Source of the DNA: Drosophila persimilis
Lineage: Eukaryota > Arthropoda > Insecta > Diptera > Drosophilidae
Assembly (NCBI RefSeq): GCF_003286085.1
Contig: NW_020825324.1
Coordinates: 682,001-746,000 of the forward strand
Reading direction: 5' to 3'
DNA length: 64,000 nt
The translations under genes and the position numbers were made by a program. Of the stretch, positions 50,097 through 58,603 are shown one piece after another (the stretch's first letter is position 1; the number at the start of each line of letters is the position of its first letter). The notes under the pieces were generated by a model. That model made no database searches. It had not been told where the DNA came from and saw only the letters and a program-made list of their open reading frames with translations.

Positions 50097-50180
50097 GGAT
50101 TAGGCCAGACGCTGCCTTAATGCGATAAGCGATTAAGCCGCCGATCATCGCCGCGAGTCTGAGGATGAGCAAAGGATTAG
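50097..50180. promoter_or_regulatory. Pair of GGATTAG (Bicoid/Otd-type) sites
   Basis: GGATTAG at 50097-50103 and 50174-50180, both followed by GC, with GCGATTAAGC between them. GGATTA is the site bound by K50 homeodomains such as Bicoid and Otd itself. A pair 77 bp apart in otherwise gene-free DNA is a candidate enhancer. No other support. Confidence 0.25.
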
Positions 50181-50430
50181 GCGGAAGTCCTGGCGGATCT
50201 ACCACGATCGTTGCGGGAACACAAAACCCTCGAATCTCGCAGGTGGCTCAAAGCCTGGATTATGATTAATAGGTAGCCCATTTGGGCATTAATAAAGGTT
50301 GTCTAAGCCAAGATCCAGCCTCGGGAGGGCTGACTGATCCTCAAACAGATCTTCAGATTTTCAGTGGACATCTATCCAGAGTGCCATCAAGCCAAAAACC
50401 CACGCTTCCAACTTTCGAAGGGAAGCTTCC

Positions 50431-50480
50431 AGCTCCCAGCTACCAGCTAGCAGCTCCCAGCTACCAGCTAGCAGCTCCCA
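50431..50480. repeat. 21-bp minisatellite
   Basis: Units reading AGCTCCCAGCTACCAGCTAG plus C, about 2.3 perfect copies in tandem. Confidence 0.85.
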
Positions 50481-50980
50481 CATTTTCCATTAGCAGATCG
50501 AGCGATGGGGACGGAACAGTGCATTGGCCCCCGGCGGCTAATTTCTCAGCCATTGTCCAAACAATGACGCAGTCGAAAAAAGGAAAACCCGCTGAGCACT
50601 CGATTTAATTAGCGCACTAATGACCGCAGATTGATCGCAGGCCACAACAAATTTGATCGGTGATCGAGAGCCTCTAATTTGATGGGCAGCCAGAGGAGGA
50701 GGCATGAAAAGCAAGCAAGTCATGGCATTAATTGCGTAGAAGAGAACCCAAAAGAGAAGCTAAAATATGGCTATCATCATACTATTGGCTAATCGAGAAT
50801 AATTGCCTGATGAAGCTTGTCACTGCCGCCGCGGAGACGCGACTATTCCGTATGTCAAAGGGATGACAGCGTCAGCGGAAATACCAGAAATTTGTCAAAG
50901 GTATTAAATTAAAAAGGTATACATTTGAAGGCTAGATTCGGGGTGTGGAGGTGTTCGATACCCTGGCATATGCCAGAGTG

Positions 50981-51195
50981 GTAACGATTGATACCCTAGC
51001 AGATCGAACGCAGAGCTCCCGGCGGAGCTGAACTGCCGCATGACGCGTGGTATGGTACGCAGATGGTGTTTAAGGGAGCTCCCTATTGGAGAGTCGTAAC
51101 GATTGATACCCTAGCATATTGATGTGAGATATCGTCATTCAACTTTGGTCTGAAATTTCTTTTTACCGGCGGAGGTGCACTGCCGCATGACGCGT
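50981..51195. repeat. Imperfect tandem duplication, two blocks
   Basis: GTAACGATTGATACCCTAGC occurs at 50981 and again at 51096 (offset 115). A second block with GGCGGAG, then CTGCCGCATGACGCGTG, occurs from 51021 and from 51168 (offset 147). The offset differs by 32 bp, so one copy has gained or lost sequence between the blocks. The second block carries a GCGG...CCGC inverted repeat. Origin unknown; it could be a decayed mobile element. Confidence 0.7.
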
Positions 51196-52830
51196 GAGTT
51201 GACTGATCGACTGATGCATATTTTGGATATATTTCTCTGTAAATCACTCTTTGCGTTACAAACATCTGGTTCAAAACATAATTCTCTCTACAAGACTACA
51301 AAAAAAGAGAAAATAAATCCCTATCTCTCTCTCTCTCTCACACTCTTGCTTTTTCTCTGTGCTTCTGTGTGCCGTCTCTCTTTTGTGTGGATGTAAACAC
51401 GGAGCTGGCGGAACAATAACTGTTGACAGCTCGTAAATTAATAATTTTGCACAGGAGCACAGCTAACTAGAGAGAGACAGACAGAGGAGAAAGAGAGAAA
51501 TGAGCAACAACAAGCAGGGACAGGGAAGGGGCAAGGCAGGGGCAGGGCAGGGGCAGGGCAGGGGCAGGGGTGCAAATTAGCCGCGTTTCCGCCTCGATCT
51601 ATCGATACTGCCAAACAAATAGGAAAACTCTGACGAGGGCGTCCCTCTGACACATTGACTTCCTGTGGCCTTTTTTCCCATCCCCCCGCCCTCTTCCCCG
51701 CTGCCCTGGTGCTCCTGGCACGCCTTTGTGCTCGGCATTCTTCTGTCTCGCTTTTGTATATTAATTGCACTGCCCCCCGCCTCCTGCCTGCGGCCTCCTC
51801 GACGATGTTTGGGTCCAAACAAATTCAAATAGAAATCAAAACAAGATTTCGATATGCCCGTCACTGTCTGGCCGCTGGATGCCCTTCCTTCTTCCTTCTT
51901 CCTTAGATATATATATGGATCAAGCAGTTCTGTTTTGAAAGGTCCCGCCGACAAAGGCAGCAAATAGGGAATCGGAACTCTGGTATTCCTCAATTGTTTC
52001 ATTCTTTCCACTGCCGAATTGTGCAAATTGTTTCACTCTTCCAATTGATCTATAATGAAGTAGCTGCTCGGTTATTACGCGTAATGGGGCATGCAAATTG
52101 GCGGAACATCCGCTGTTGATCCTCGGGATGGGACCGGGAAATCGGTTTGAACTTTGCACAGAGGCAATTATGGCTGGAGCTGCTCCCAGACAGGGACTTC
52201 TTCAAAGGACCTTACGATCTATGTACAACGATGGCCCTTTAAGACCGTATCCTTGGCTATTTTTATCGCCATTTCCAGCCAGAAGAGGATAGAGGGATCT
52301 TTGGGCATTGAAGGGACCAAGAAACATGACCAGTTGGCCGTCAAGAAGACACAGAAAAGCATTTGACATTTGCGCCCAAAAACACTCGCTTCGCAGGAGT
52401 GGAAAAGGGGCTCTCCGTGGAGTTCAAAAGTGTTGGGCCAACATTAGGCTACGGACTTAAGAGGTAATCTACGGTCACGGATTTGGTAGACGATCAAAAT
52501 TGAGCTTCTAAAACTCCAATTTCTTCAAAGGTACATGAATTGTGATGTTTGAACGAATGAAAGAGTAGAGAAACTTGAATGGCATTCGAATGGCAGATCC
52601 ATCATTCGGTGACAAAAACCCCCCAAAGAGGGCCAGCCGACAGGCTGCTACTGGTGGGGTCTGTACCGATTTCAAAGCACTTCCATGCTATACTTAAAAG
52701 ACATACAGTTGATTGTTAAGGCAGTTTGGAAGAGTTTGCAATATTTAATGGCTCGAGGCGTTCCTTAATGTGCAAGTGGATGGGTGGCGTCCTGGCAAGT
52801 GGATGGCTGGCGTCCTGTGTTGGAGTCTGT

Positions 52831-52836
52831 TTTATT
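52831..52836 (-). terminator. Poly(A) signal for the small minus-strand gene
   Basis: AATAAA on the minus strand, 135 nt beyond the unspliced stop and about 53 nt beyond the stop of the possible spliced form. Confidence 0.45.
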
Positions 52837-52888
52837 TTGTTCTTTGGCTTTGTGTCTTCTGTCATCTTCCGGGCCTCAAAGCTCAAAA

Positions 52889-52963
52889 TTATTTAAGCTG
52901 CTGGTCTCCGCTGCAGAGGTATACCATTTGAACTCTGTGTCTTCCCGGTACATTATTTACGAC
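52889..52963 (-). CDS. Possible alternative 3' exon of the small minus-strand gene
   Basis: The upstream exon would end AAG before GTAATA (donor at 53018). A 55-nt intron would end TTGCAG at 52964. This exon would then add 24 codons, starting VVNNVPGRHRVQ and ending SGDQQLK before TAA. Intron size is typical of Drosophila, and the poly(A) signal sits well for this ending. The pyrimidine tract is weak, so the unspliced form remains possible. Confidence 0.35.
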   Translation of the reverse strand, partial: VVNNVPGRHRVQMVYLCSGDQQLK

Positions 52964-52970
52964 CTGCAAT

Positions 52971-53393
52971 TTACGAATATTGTACCACTGCTGATATGCT
53001 GTGCCGAAGGGGTATTACCTTAAGATCGTCGGATTTTTTGCTGTAGTTCATTTGCCTATGCTGGTACATGTCCTGCACATAACGGATGAGCTCCAATGAG
53101 GCATTAATGCAGCCGACCACAACCATAAGTTCCTTGATCTTCCCCTCACGTTCCATCAGCTCCAAGCAGCCTTCTTTCTGCTCCATAAATATATCTCGAG
53201 CTCTCTTCATTCGGACCATGGTCTTGCACAGGGCGTACGGGCTGTCCTTGTACTCGCAAAACGATTCGACCAAGTTTTGAATAGACCCGTCCATTTTCTT
53301 ATGTTCCTTAAGAATCTCGAGGGCTGCCGGTGTTAAAGTCTGCTCGCCCTGTAGCTTGGCGAGGTCCCCACTGATTTCTGCATTTGCGTTCAT
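52971..53393 (-). CDS. Small helical protein of unknown function
   Basis: A minus-strand frame of 140 codons from ATG at 53393 (context AAAAATG, good) to TAA at 52971. An in-frame TTG lies seven codons upstream but is not a plausible start. The sequence is non-repetitive, charged and mostly helix-forming, with no signal peptide and no membrane segment. Cys-containing stretches occur (VESFCEYKDSPYALCKTM). An amphipathic helix follows (KRARDIFMEQKEGCLELMER), then a hydrophobic helix, LMVVVGCINASLELIRYV. The pattern suits a small subunit of a helical-bundle complex, but I do not recognise the family and claim no function. If an intron at 53018-52964 is removed, the last 15 codons are replaced by 24 others (149 aa). 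The gene has its own promoter-like repeats upstream and a poly(A) signal downstream. Confidence 0.7.
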   Translation of the reverse strand: MNANAEISGDLAKLQGEQTLTPAALEILKEHKKMDGSIQNLVESFCEYKDSPYALCKTMVRMKRARDIFMEQKEGCLELMEREGKIKELMVVVGCINASLELIRYVQDMYQHRQMNYSKKSDDLKVIPLRHSISAVVQYS

Positions 53394-53478
53394 TTTTTCA
53401 CAAAAATTATCCAAAAAGTGTAGCTTTTTTTTTACTTTTACTCGAATGACTCGGTCAAAGACTTTTCTAGAACAAATT

Positions 53479-53546
53479 TATCGTTAGGGTTGCTAGGTTT
53501 TTCATTTTTTTAAACACTGCAGGGCTGCAACTATCGTTAGGGTTGC
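53479..53546 (-). promoter_or_regulatory. Repeated promoter-like motif upstream of the small minus-strand gene
   Basis: The 15-bp word TATCGTTAGGGTTGC occurs at 53479-53493 and 53532-53546, in the same orientation, 86-150 bp upstream of the start codon. On the gene's strand it reads GCAACCCTAACGATA, with GCAGCCCTGC between the copies. The latter resembles core-promoter motifs of TATA-less Drosophila housekeeping genes. AACGATA is one base off a DRE half. Confidence 0.4.
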
Positions 53547-53559
53547 GGTGTGTTCTTTA

Positions 53560-55453
53560 TTGAACATAGTTCTTAGGAGTCGGGGGGCAATGCTCCATTC
53601 CGGATTATCCATCTATGCATCCATGTATTATTCGGATTCCATAGGTGCTCTGCTCCCGAAACTGTGCTACAAAAATGAGAGGCTGCCATGGGGCATGCGG
53701 CATGCGGCTCTCGAATCGCAGAGATGAGATCCCAGGGCATGACCGGCAAGTTTCCTCAATTTGTGTGAATGACTTGTGGAAGCGAATGACAGGGTAGAGG
53801 GGGGGCGGGCGAGTGGGAGTGGAGAGGACGGGAGTGCCAATGGCAATCAAAACAGAAAAACAGATCGGAAGCCAGAGAAACGACGACAATCAATGTGCCG
53901 GATCATGGTGGAAATGTCAGGGGCTGGAATGAAGCTAATTTGTTGAATTTTGTTGCAATGAAGCTTACCAAAAAAAAAAGTGAAATAGATGGTGGGAAGG
54001 TGGAGGAGGAGGGGGAGGAGGGCTGGGGTATAAAGAGAAACCTACGGCCAAAGAACGGTCAGAACGAAGCGAAGAAGCGAAGGGGGGAAAACGGAATTGA
54101 ATTTGACAGCTATTTATGGTCGGGGGTCGGGGGTCGGGGGTCGGTGGTCGGGGGCGATCGACAGGTTCGAAATATGACAAAGAAACGGAATGGAATGGTA
54201 TCAAAAGAAGCAATATCAAAATCTGTTGCAGCGTGGGTCGAGAGAGTGATGGAGACGGGGACGGGGAAGAGGAAGGGGAAGCTAGGGAAAAGTGTGGGAA
54301 ATGCATTCTCAAAGTCCGGAAAAGACACCGGCAGCAGAGCGGCTGGGCGGCTGATCGGCAGAGCGGCTGAGCGGCAGACAAAAGTGCCATTGTAACCGAA
54401 GGACGTTCGTGGCCCAAGGCAAGTGTGTGTCAACCCCGAAAAGATCTCCTCTGCTCTGGGTTCCCTACCAACTACCTGTCATTCCACCGTCCTCCGTCCG
54501 ACGTTCCCTTTCCTGTCTGTTACAATTTTAATGCGTGTCCGTTGCCGATGCCGATGCCGATGCCGATGCCTCCGTCAAACGGCATAATAAATGCATGCAT
54601 GCGTGCGTCTTTTATCAATGAAAGAAAATAGCATAAAAATGGGCAACTAATGAATTTTCACCAAGCGCGATTCCTGCGGGAATCCCCCCAACCCCCTACC
54701 CCACTTCACTTCTGTTCCACTCAGATATCTGTCCATGTTCCAGACAGACACACAGAGACGCACAGACAGACACCCATGGAAGCCACAAATATACTACGCA
54801 CCACACCACACAACGGCACGGCGAGCGGAAGGCACGTTAATCGCCAAAGCCTGAACGAACCATCCACCCACTCACCCACTCAACCGACCCACCCAACCAG
54901 CCATCCAGCACTCAACAAAAGGAAACTCAAACCGCAACACTCGACCAGCCCCCCCCCAGCCATCAGACATCCCATGCCATGCCACCCGAAAAGCTATTCA
55001 ACCAAATGTTGTATAAATGTAATTCAATACTTTTTTCAATCTTGTTTCTCCTCTCCTCTCCACCCACTCCCTCGTTCTTAAAGCGAAAGAAGAAAAGCGA
55101 AATGAAATGAAACAAAAGGGAATGGGGCGGGGGCAGGCCCAAAATGTTGCTAGAATTGGTACGGCCCGAGTAGTACAACAAATTGGAAACACATTTTACC
55201 CTCCAATTACTTAAATACAATACACAGTGCGATTGCTTTGGCCCCTGGACACTGGGACCGGGGCTGTAGAACATGTCCTGAAATCAAGGGAAGGCAACTT
55301 TTAAATGAATTGATCTATGGGTGGGTATTCTTTGGGTTTGGGATGGTTACAGAGCCTGAAGAAGGATACCATTCTCATTATCCAAAAATATATATATAGA
55401 CTTTAGCGGGAAGATTTGTGTTTGTATATTTAAGGATTCTTTGGTTTGATTTT
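53560..55453. other. Noncoding DNA, no gene seen
   Basis: Repeats include a GGGGTCG array near 54119-54155 and GCCGAT near 54545-54570. Purine-rich tracts near 53995-54100 keep several frames open. No frame has convincing coding composition. Confidence 0.5.
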
Positions 55454-55558
55454 ACTAAAAAGCGCTCTGTGGGAAACCCCAAAAAAGGTCTGGCAAAACA
55501 TTATGATAGACGATAGTCCCATCACTGTTATGTACGTTAACCTGCGAATGGTCAAAGT
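55454..55558 (-). repeat. 105-bp duplicated segment, copy 1 (exon-like on minus strand)
   Basis: Matches 56913-57017 with two differences in 105 bp. On the minus strand it reads as a C-terminal piece, HSQVNVHNSDGTIVYHN to LFWGFPQSAF, ending TAG (55457-55455). Both differences between the copies are synonymous in that frame (GCT/GCA and ATC/ATT) but change residues in the plus-strand frame. A CATTCGCAG acceptor-like site precedes GTTAAC on the minus strand. The family is not recognised. Confidence 0.7.
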
Positions 55559-56503
55559 ACTTTTGGAAGTATTCAAATCTATTTATTCTCTCTTTCTCTT
55601 TCTCTCTGTCTCTGTCTCTTTCTCTGTCTTGTGGTTATGCCGGGGAGGAGAGGTCTCTCAACTATTGAATCAGTTTCTGATTTGATGGTCCCTAGACCAC
55701 TGTGCAAATGTACTACAACCTTACATTGCTCTTAGTATGTGTGTAAAAAGTTAAGAGAAATATCAGCATACGAGCCGAGCCTCCGGACTGGCTGTCAGTC
55801 GTCTGTCCTTCCGTCTGACAGTCCTGTTATGCACGCTTCACGCCAACAGGTTTCTAATTTCAGGTTCGCTGTCTGTGCCTCCTCCGGACCCGCCCCCCGG
55901 GTGTGTGTGTGTGTGCCCCGTGCATTGCCCCCTGTGTTGCCAATTTTTTGTGTCTATTGCCTTTTGCGTGTCATCAAAAAGGATGTGCCGTGCCCTCCAT
56001 GCCCATGCCAAAACCCTGAATGCGGGTGGAGGGGGTTCTGTGTACGCTAATAGATTTTCTATTACCCACAGCTTCCAGTTGTATTCCTCCTCCTTCCGTT
56101 CATATGCATGACCGAATTTCCATTTTACGCCCCGTTTTGTACGAGACTCGTCGTCGCATCGAACTTTTCCAACAACTCCCAGCGGAATCAATGCAAAATT
56201 ATTATTATCATTATTAAAGGAGTCGATGTCGGACAACCCCGCGCGTGTGGCAAATCCCGGTCGGGCCTAAATGCGTGTAATATGGCACATGTCCGACCCA
56301 CTTCATTCATGCCAGCCCGCCCCCCGTCATCATCAAACAAAAGCCGCAAGCGGCGACCGCAGCAGGAGCTGGCCTGGCCTCCTTCCTCCTCTGCGGCTGG
56401 TGGCTGGTGGCGGTTGGCTGTTGGCTGCCACACATGTCAATATTAGATTCAAAGATTTACAGGGAAACTTAAATGGGTTTCAGTGTGCCGTGCCAGAGAC
56501 TAG
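55559..56503. other. Noncoding DNA between duplicated segments
   Basis: Contains a CTCTTT/CTGTCT tract at about 55580-55630 and a GT tract near 55902-55915. No supported gene. Confidence 0.5.
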
Positions 56504-56891
56504 AAGGAATACCGTGGAGGAGAGACGACCGATCAAGTCGGTGCAGTGGTCGCTCAGAGAAGAGCGAACCCTGAGGTTCCAACGGTTGAGCACACTGAGG
56601 AAAATGCCCTGAGCACCGATAGTTACGCTCAGATATACAAATGCAGTACCGAGAGTGGAAATTCGAATAAGAAAATGTTTGCCTTATGGGAATATGTGTG
56701 GAATCACTTTAGAAACATGCGAACGAAACTGGCCGATATTAATCCGCACTGCTCGGATTCCGTTCGGGGTGATTCGAATCCGACTGAAGGCTCTAGTATG
56801 GGAAGACATGACTGGAGAGGTGTACCATCTCATGCTATCTGTCTCTCCTCGCAGCAAAGTTGTCCCAAAGTCTAATATCATAACACCTTAA
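56504..56891. pseudogene. Coding-like island of unclear strand and frame, possibly gene debris
   Basis: Non-repetitive sequence with three long overlapping frames. On the plus strand, one is open from 56504 to TAA at about 56875, including YAQIYKCSTESGNSNKKMF. A second ends at 56891 and contains VWEDMTGEVYHLMLSVSPRS. On the minus strand, a frame at 56881-56684 includes RIRITPNGIRAVRINIGQF. None has a convincing start in a good context. The minus-strand end (HVSKVIPHIFP then TAA) faintly resembles the end of the neighbouring duplicated segment, so this may be a third, more diverged copy. I cannot choose a frame by eye. Confidence 0.25.
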
Positions 56892-56912
56892 ACGAAATAC
56901 CTGCAACCCTGC

Positions 56913-57017
56913 ACTAAAATGCGCTCTGTGGGAAACCCCAAAAAAGGTCTGGCAAAACATTATGATAGACAATAGTCCCATCACTGTTATGTACGTTAAC
57001 CTGCGAATGGTCAAAGT
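56913..57017 (-). repeat. 105-bp duplicated segment, copy 2 (exon-like on minus strand)
   Basis: Direct-repeat partner of 55454-55558, 1459 bp away. The minus-strand frame ends in TAG at 56916-56914 and is open upstream to about 57033. See copy 1 for the coding argument. Confidence 0.7.
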
Positions 57018-57484
57018 GCGGCCAGCTGATTGATTAGCGCATTTTCTTTTTTTTGCATGCGTGAAAATTGCACATTTACATTGTGAATGAATGATTTATG
57101 AAACATACTATATGATAATATAATATCAATAATAAGATTGGATCGGAACCTGTAGCTTCTTTTATACTGTTGTTAGAGCCTGCAAGTGGCATGGGGCACG
57201 CTTGGTTTCTAAGTATCTTCAATTTTCATTTATGTCGCCAATTTTCCCCAACCTCCATTCTTACAGGTCATCAGTCAGTCGTGCCCTCCGCCTTTCCATT
57301 CGCTACTCGCCAGCAGCGACCAGCGACGAGTGTTGTTTCTGTCCGTAGGCTCTTCTGAGAGGAGAGTGGGAGTTTCTCTGTTTAGGCACTGCCTGTTTGC
57401 CAATGTTTCCCATCAATGGGAAATGCAACGATATGGACACTGGACAATCCATGCAACTGCCACACACAGGCCACACAGAAGAAT
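57018..57484. other. Short intergenic stretch
   Basis: AT-rich at 57020-57160, then ordinary sequence. No gene is supported. It may include unrecognisable 5' parts of the HINT1-like pseudogene; faint similarity begins around 57460. Confidence 0.5.
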
Positions 57485-57671
57485 CCCACTCATTTTGTGG
57501 TGATTCCAAGAAAGCCAATCGATCAGCTCTGCCTGGCAGAAGATGAAGGAGCTGGGCCTGAAGAAGGGCTATCGCGTGGTCGTCAACAATGGACAACATG
57601 GAGCTCAGTCGGTGTACTATTGGCTCCTGCATTTCGTAGGCGGTCGTCAAATGAAGTGACCGCCTGGCTAA
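57485..57671 (+). pseudogene. HINT1-like histidine-triad pseudogene (3' part)
   Basis: Two pieces of a HINT1-type nucleotide-phosphoramidase are readable. 57485-57544 encodes [20 protein letters not shown]. From 57546, in a different frame, comes [19 protein letters not shown], then [18 protein letters not shown]. Between them the roughly 18 residues expected after LAED are missing and the frame shifts by +1. The catalytic His-x-His-x-His block of the family is replaced by YWLLH. The expected C-terminal WPPG reads TGA-Pro-Pro-Gly-TAA, so the Trp codon has become a stop. The N-terminal half is not found. The protein was presumably a soluble purine-nucleotide hydrolase; this copy cannot be functional. 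It may come from retroposition or duplication of the autosomal gene. AATAAA follows at 57721-57726. Confidence 0.85.
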
Positions 57672-57720
57672 GAGCCAGATCCTACCCCCCCTAGGCGGTA
57701 GAATCTCCGTCAGACATTAC

Positions 57721-57726
57721 AATAAA
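57721..57726 (+). terminator. AATAAA downstream of the HINT1-like pseudogene
   Basis: Canonical poly(A) hexamer 50 nt after the original stop, probably inherited from the parent transcript. On the opposite strand it lies beyond the end of the RABL3-like gene. Confidence 0.4.
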
Positions 57727-57826
57727 TATAAATATAAAATATACTTAACACATACTTATGTATATTAAGATATTATGGCACATGTATCATGTCTGTACAC
57801 ATGTGAGGTTAAGTAGAGTATTCAGT

Positions 57827-58449
57827 TCATTTCCTAAATTCGACGGCTCTGTTCAAGAAATTGCGCACTTTTCCGTAATTGCGGCCCATTTCAGACAATG
57901 AGTTTTGATCGTGGCAATTGATGAATATCTCCTCTGATCCCAATTGATAAGCAATGTTCCCAGAGCGACGCAGTGAGCGCTTGCGCAGCTTATCCAACAT
58001 GGTGCCCACGACTAGGATAGGCACATTGAGACGGCTCAACATACGCTTGCGCTTGCGTTTATTCTGGCGGCATTCGCTTATCTCGCGCAGTGGCCCGTAG
58101 AGCCAGTCGTGCAGGTGGTCATGGGACCGCATGTCTTGCATATTATACACCAAGATGATTCCGTCTATGTTCTTGTACAAGGGATTCCTGTCCACTCGAC
58201 CATATGTCACTGAGTCGTTCTTATCGTAGAACTCAACGAAATATAGCTCTTCAGGAGTGAGTGGCGATTGGGCTGAGCGGTGCGATGATGAGGTCGACAT
58301 CCACTCGGGTGTGTGTGGAAGGTGCACCCTGGGGTACTCGTGCAGACGCGCTTGGACGGTCCACTCGCTGTCGGCAACGGTTCTAGAGGAACGTGTCGGC
58401 GTGATCTCGCTGTTAGCCAACAAGTTAGTCAAAGATGTCTTTCCCACGC
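57827..58449 (-). CDS. RABL3-like small GTPase, exon 2
   Basis: Together with exon 1 this gives a 236-aa protein, the same length as human RABL3 from memory. The exon completes the P-loop GDPGVGKT (residues 27-34). RABL3-type landmarks follow in order: a LHEYPR strand, a long insert, LYFVEFYDKNDS (98-109), DGIILVYN (125-132) and VVGTMLDKL (176 on). Degenerate points: the usual WDxGG switch II motif is FYDKND, and the TKLD base-recognition motif is TMLD (179-182). A basic stretch, RQNKRKRKR, precedes the last strand. There are no C-terminal cysteines (end EFRK), so no prenylation, as in RABL3. RABL3 is a cytosolic, dimeric GTPase-like protein linked to prenylated-GTPase chaperoning (family knowledge). 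The altered switch II raises doubt about hydrolysis. This may be a diverged paralogue. Confidence 0.85.
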
Positions 58450-58515
58450 CTAAAAATTGTTTCAAGTTTCAAGGTACTGTCGACTATAATAACCTATACG
58501 TGCGTATATCCTCAC

Positions 58516-58603
58516 CTGGATCGCCCAATATCAGAATGCGAACCGTGCGCACTTCCTCCTCAAACTGCTGCAACTCCAGCTCCCGACGCTGATAATATGC
58601 CAT
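58516..58603 (-). CDS. RABL3-like small GTPase, exon 1
   Basis: ATG at 58603-58601, then MAYYQRRELELQQFEEE and VRILILGDPG. The exon ends in phase 1 before GTGAGG (58515). The 66-nt intron ends TTTTTAG at 58450 and joins exactly inside the P-loop glycine. The N-terminal 17-residue acidic/Gln helix precedes the first beta strand and is an extension compared with typical Rab proteins. The gene faces away from Caf1-180. Confidence 0.85.

Larger units (their letters stand above)
33841..52830. other. Gene desert between ocelliless and the distal gene cluster
   Basis: About 19 kb without a convincing gene. Open frames are short or repeat-driven. Repeats include a G20 run at 35369-35388, (CA)n near 37446-37472, CTCTG/CCCTG near 37600-37640, GGTAT near 38373-38401, ACCCRT near 38700-38740 and GGAGCA at 40041-40130. 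Others are TTGG near 41455-41490, GGAGCGGCA near 43193-43222, GCGATG at 47344-47375, a G15 run at 48865-48879 and (AT)n at 49709-49737. A purine-rich GCAACA/GAAGAA island at about 42170-42960 resembles the one in ocelliless intron 3. Candidate regulatory patches are listed separately. Part of this DNA may regulate ocelliless from downstream. Confidence 0.5.

Noticed and set aside
52098-52292. 64-codon plus-strand frame with a plausible peptide
   Set aside because: No ATG at the beginning of the frame, no splice context that stands out and no recognised family; too weak to call.
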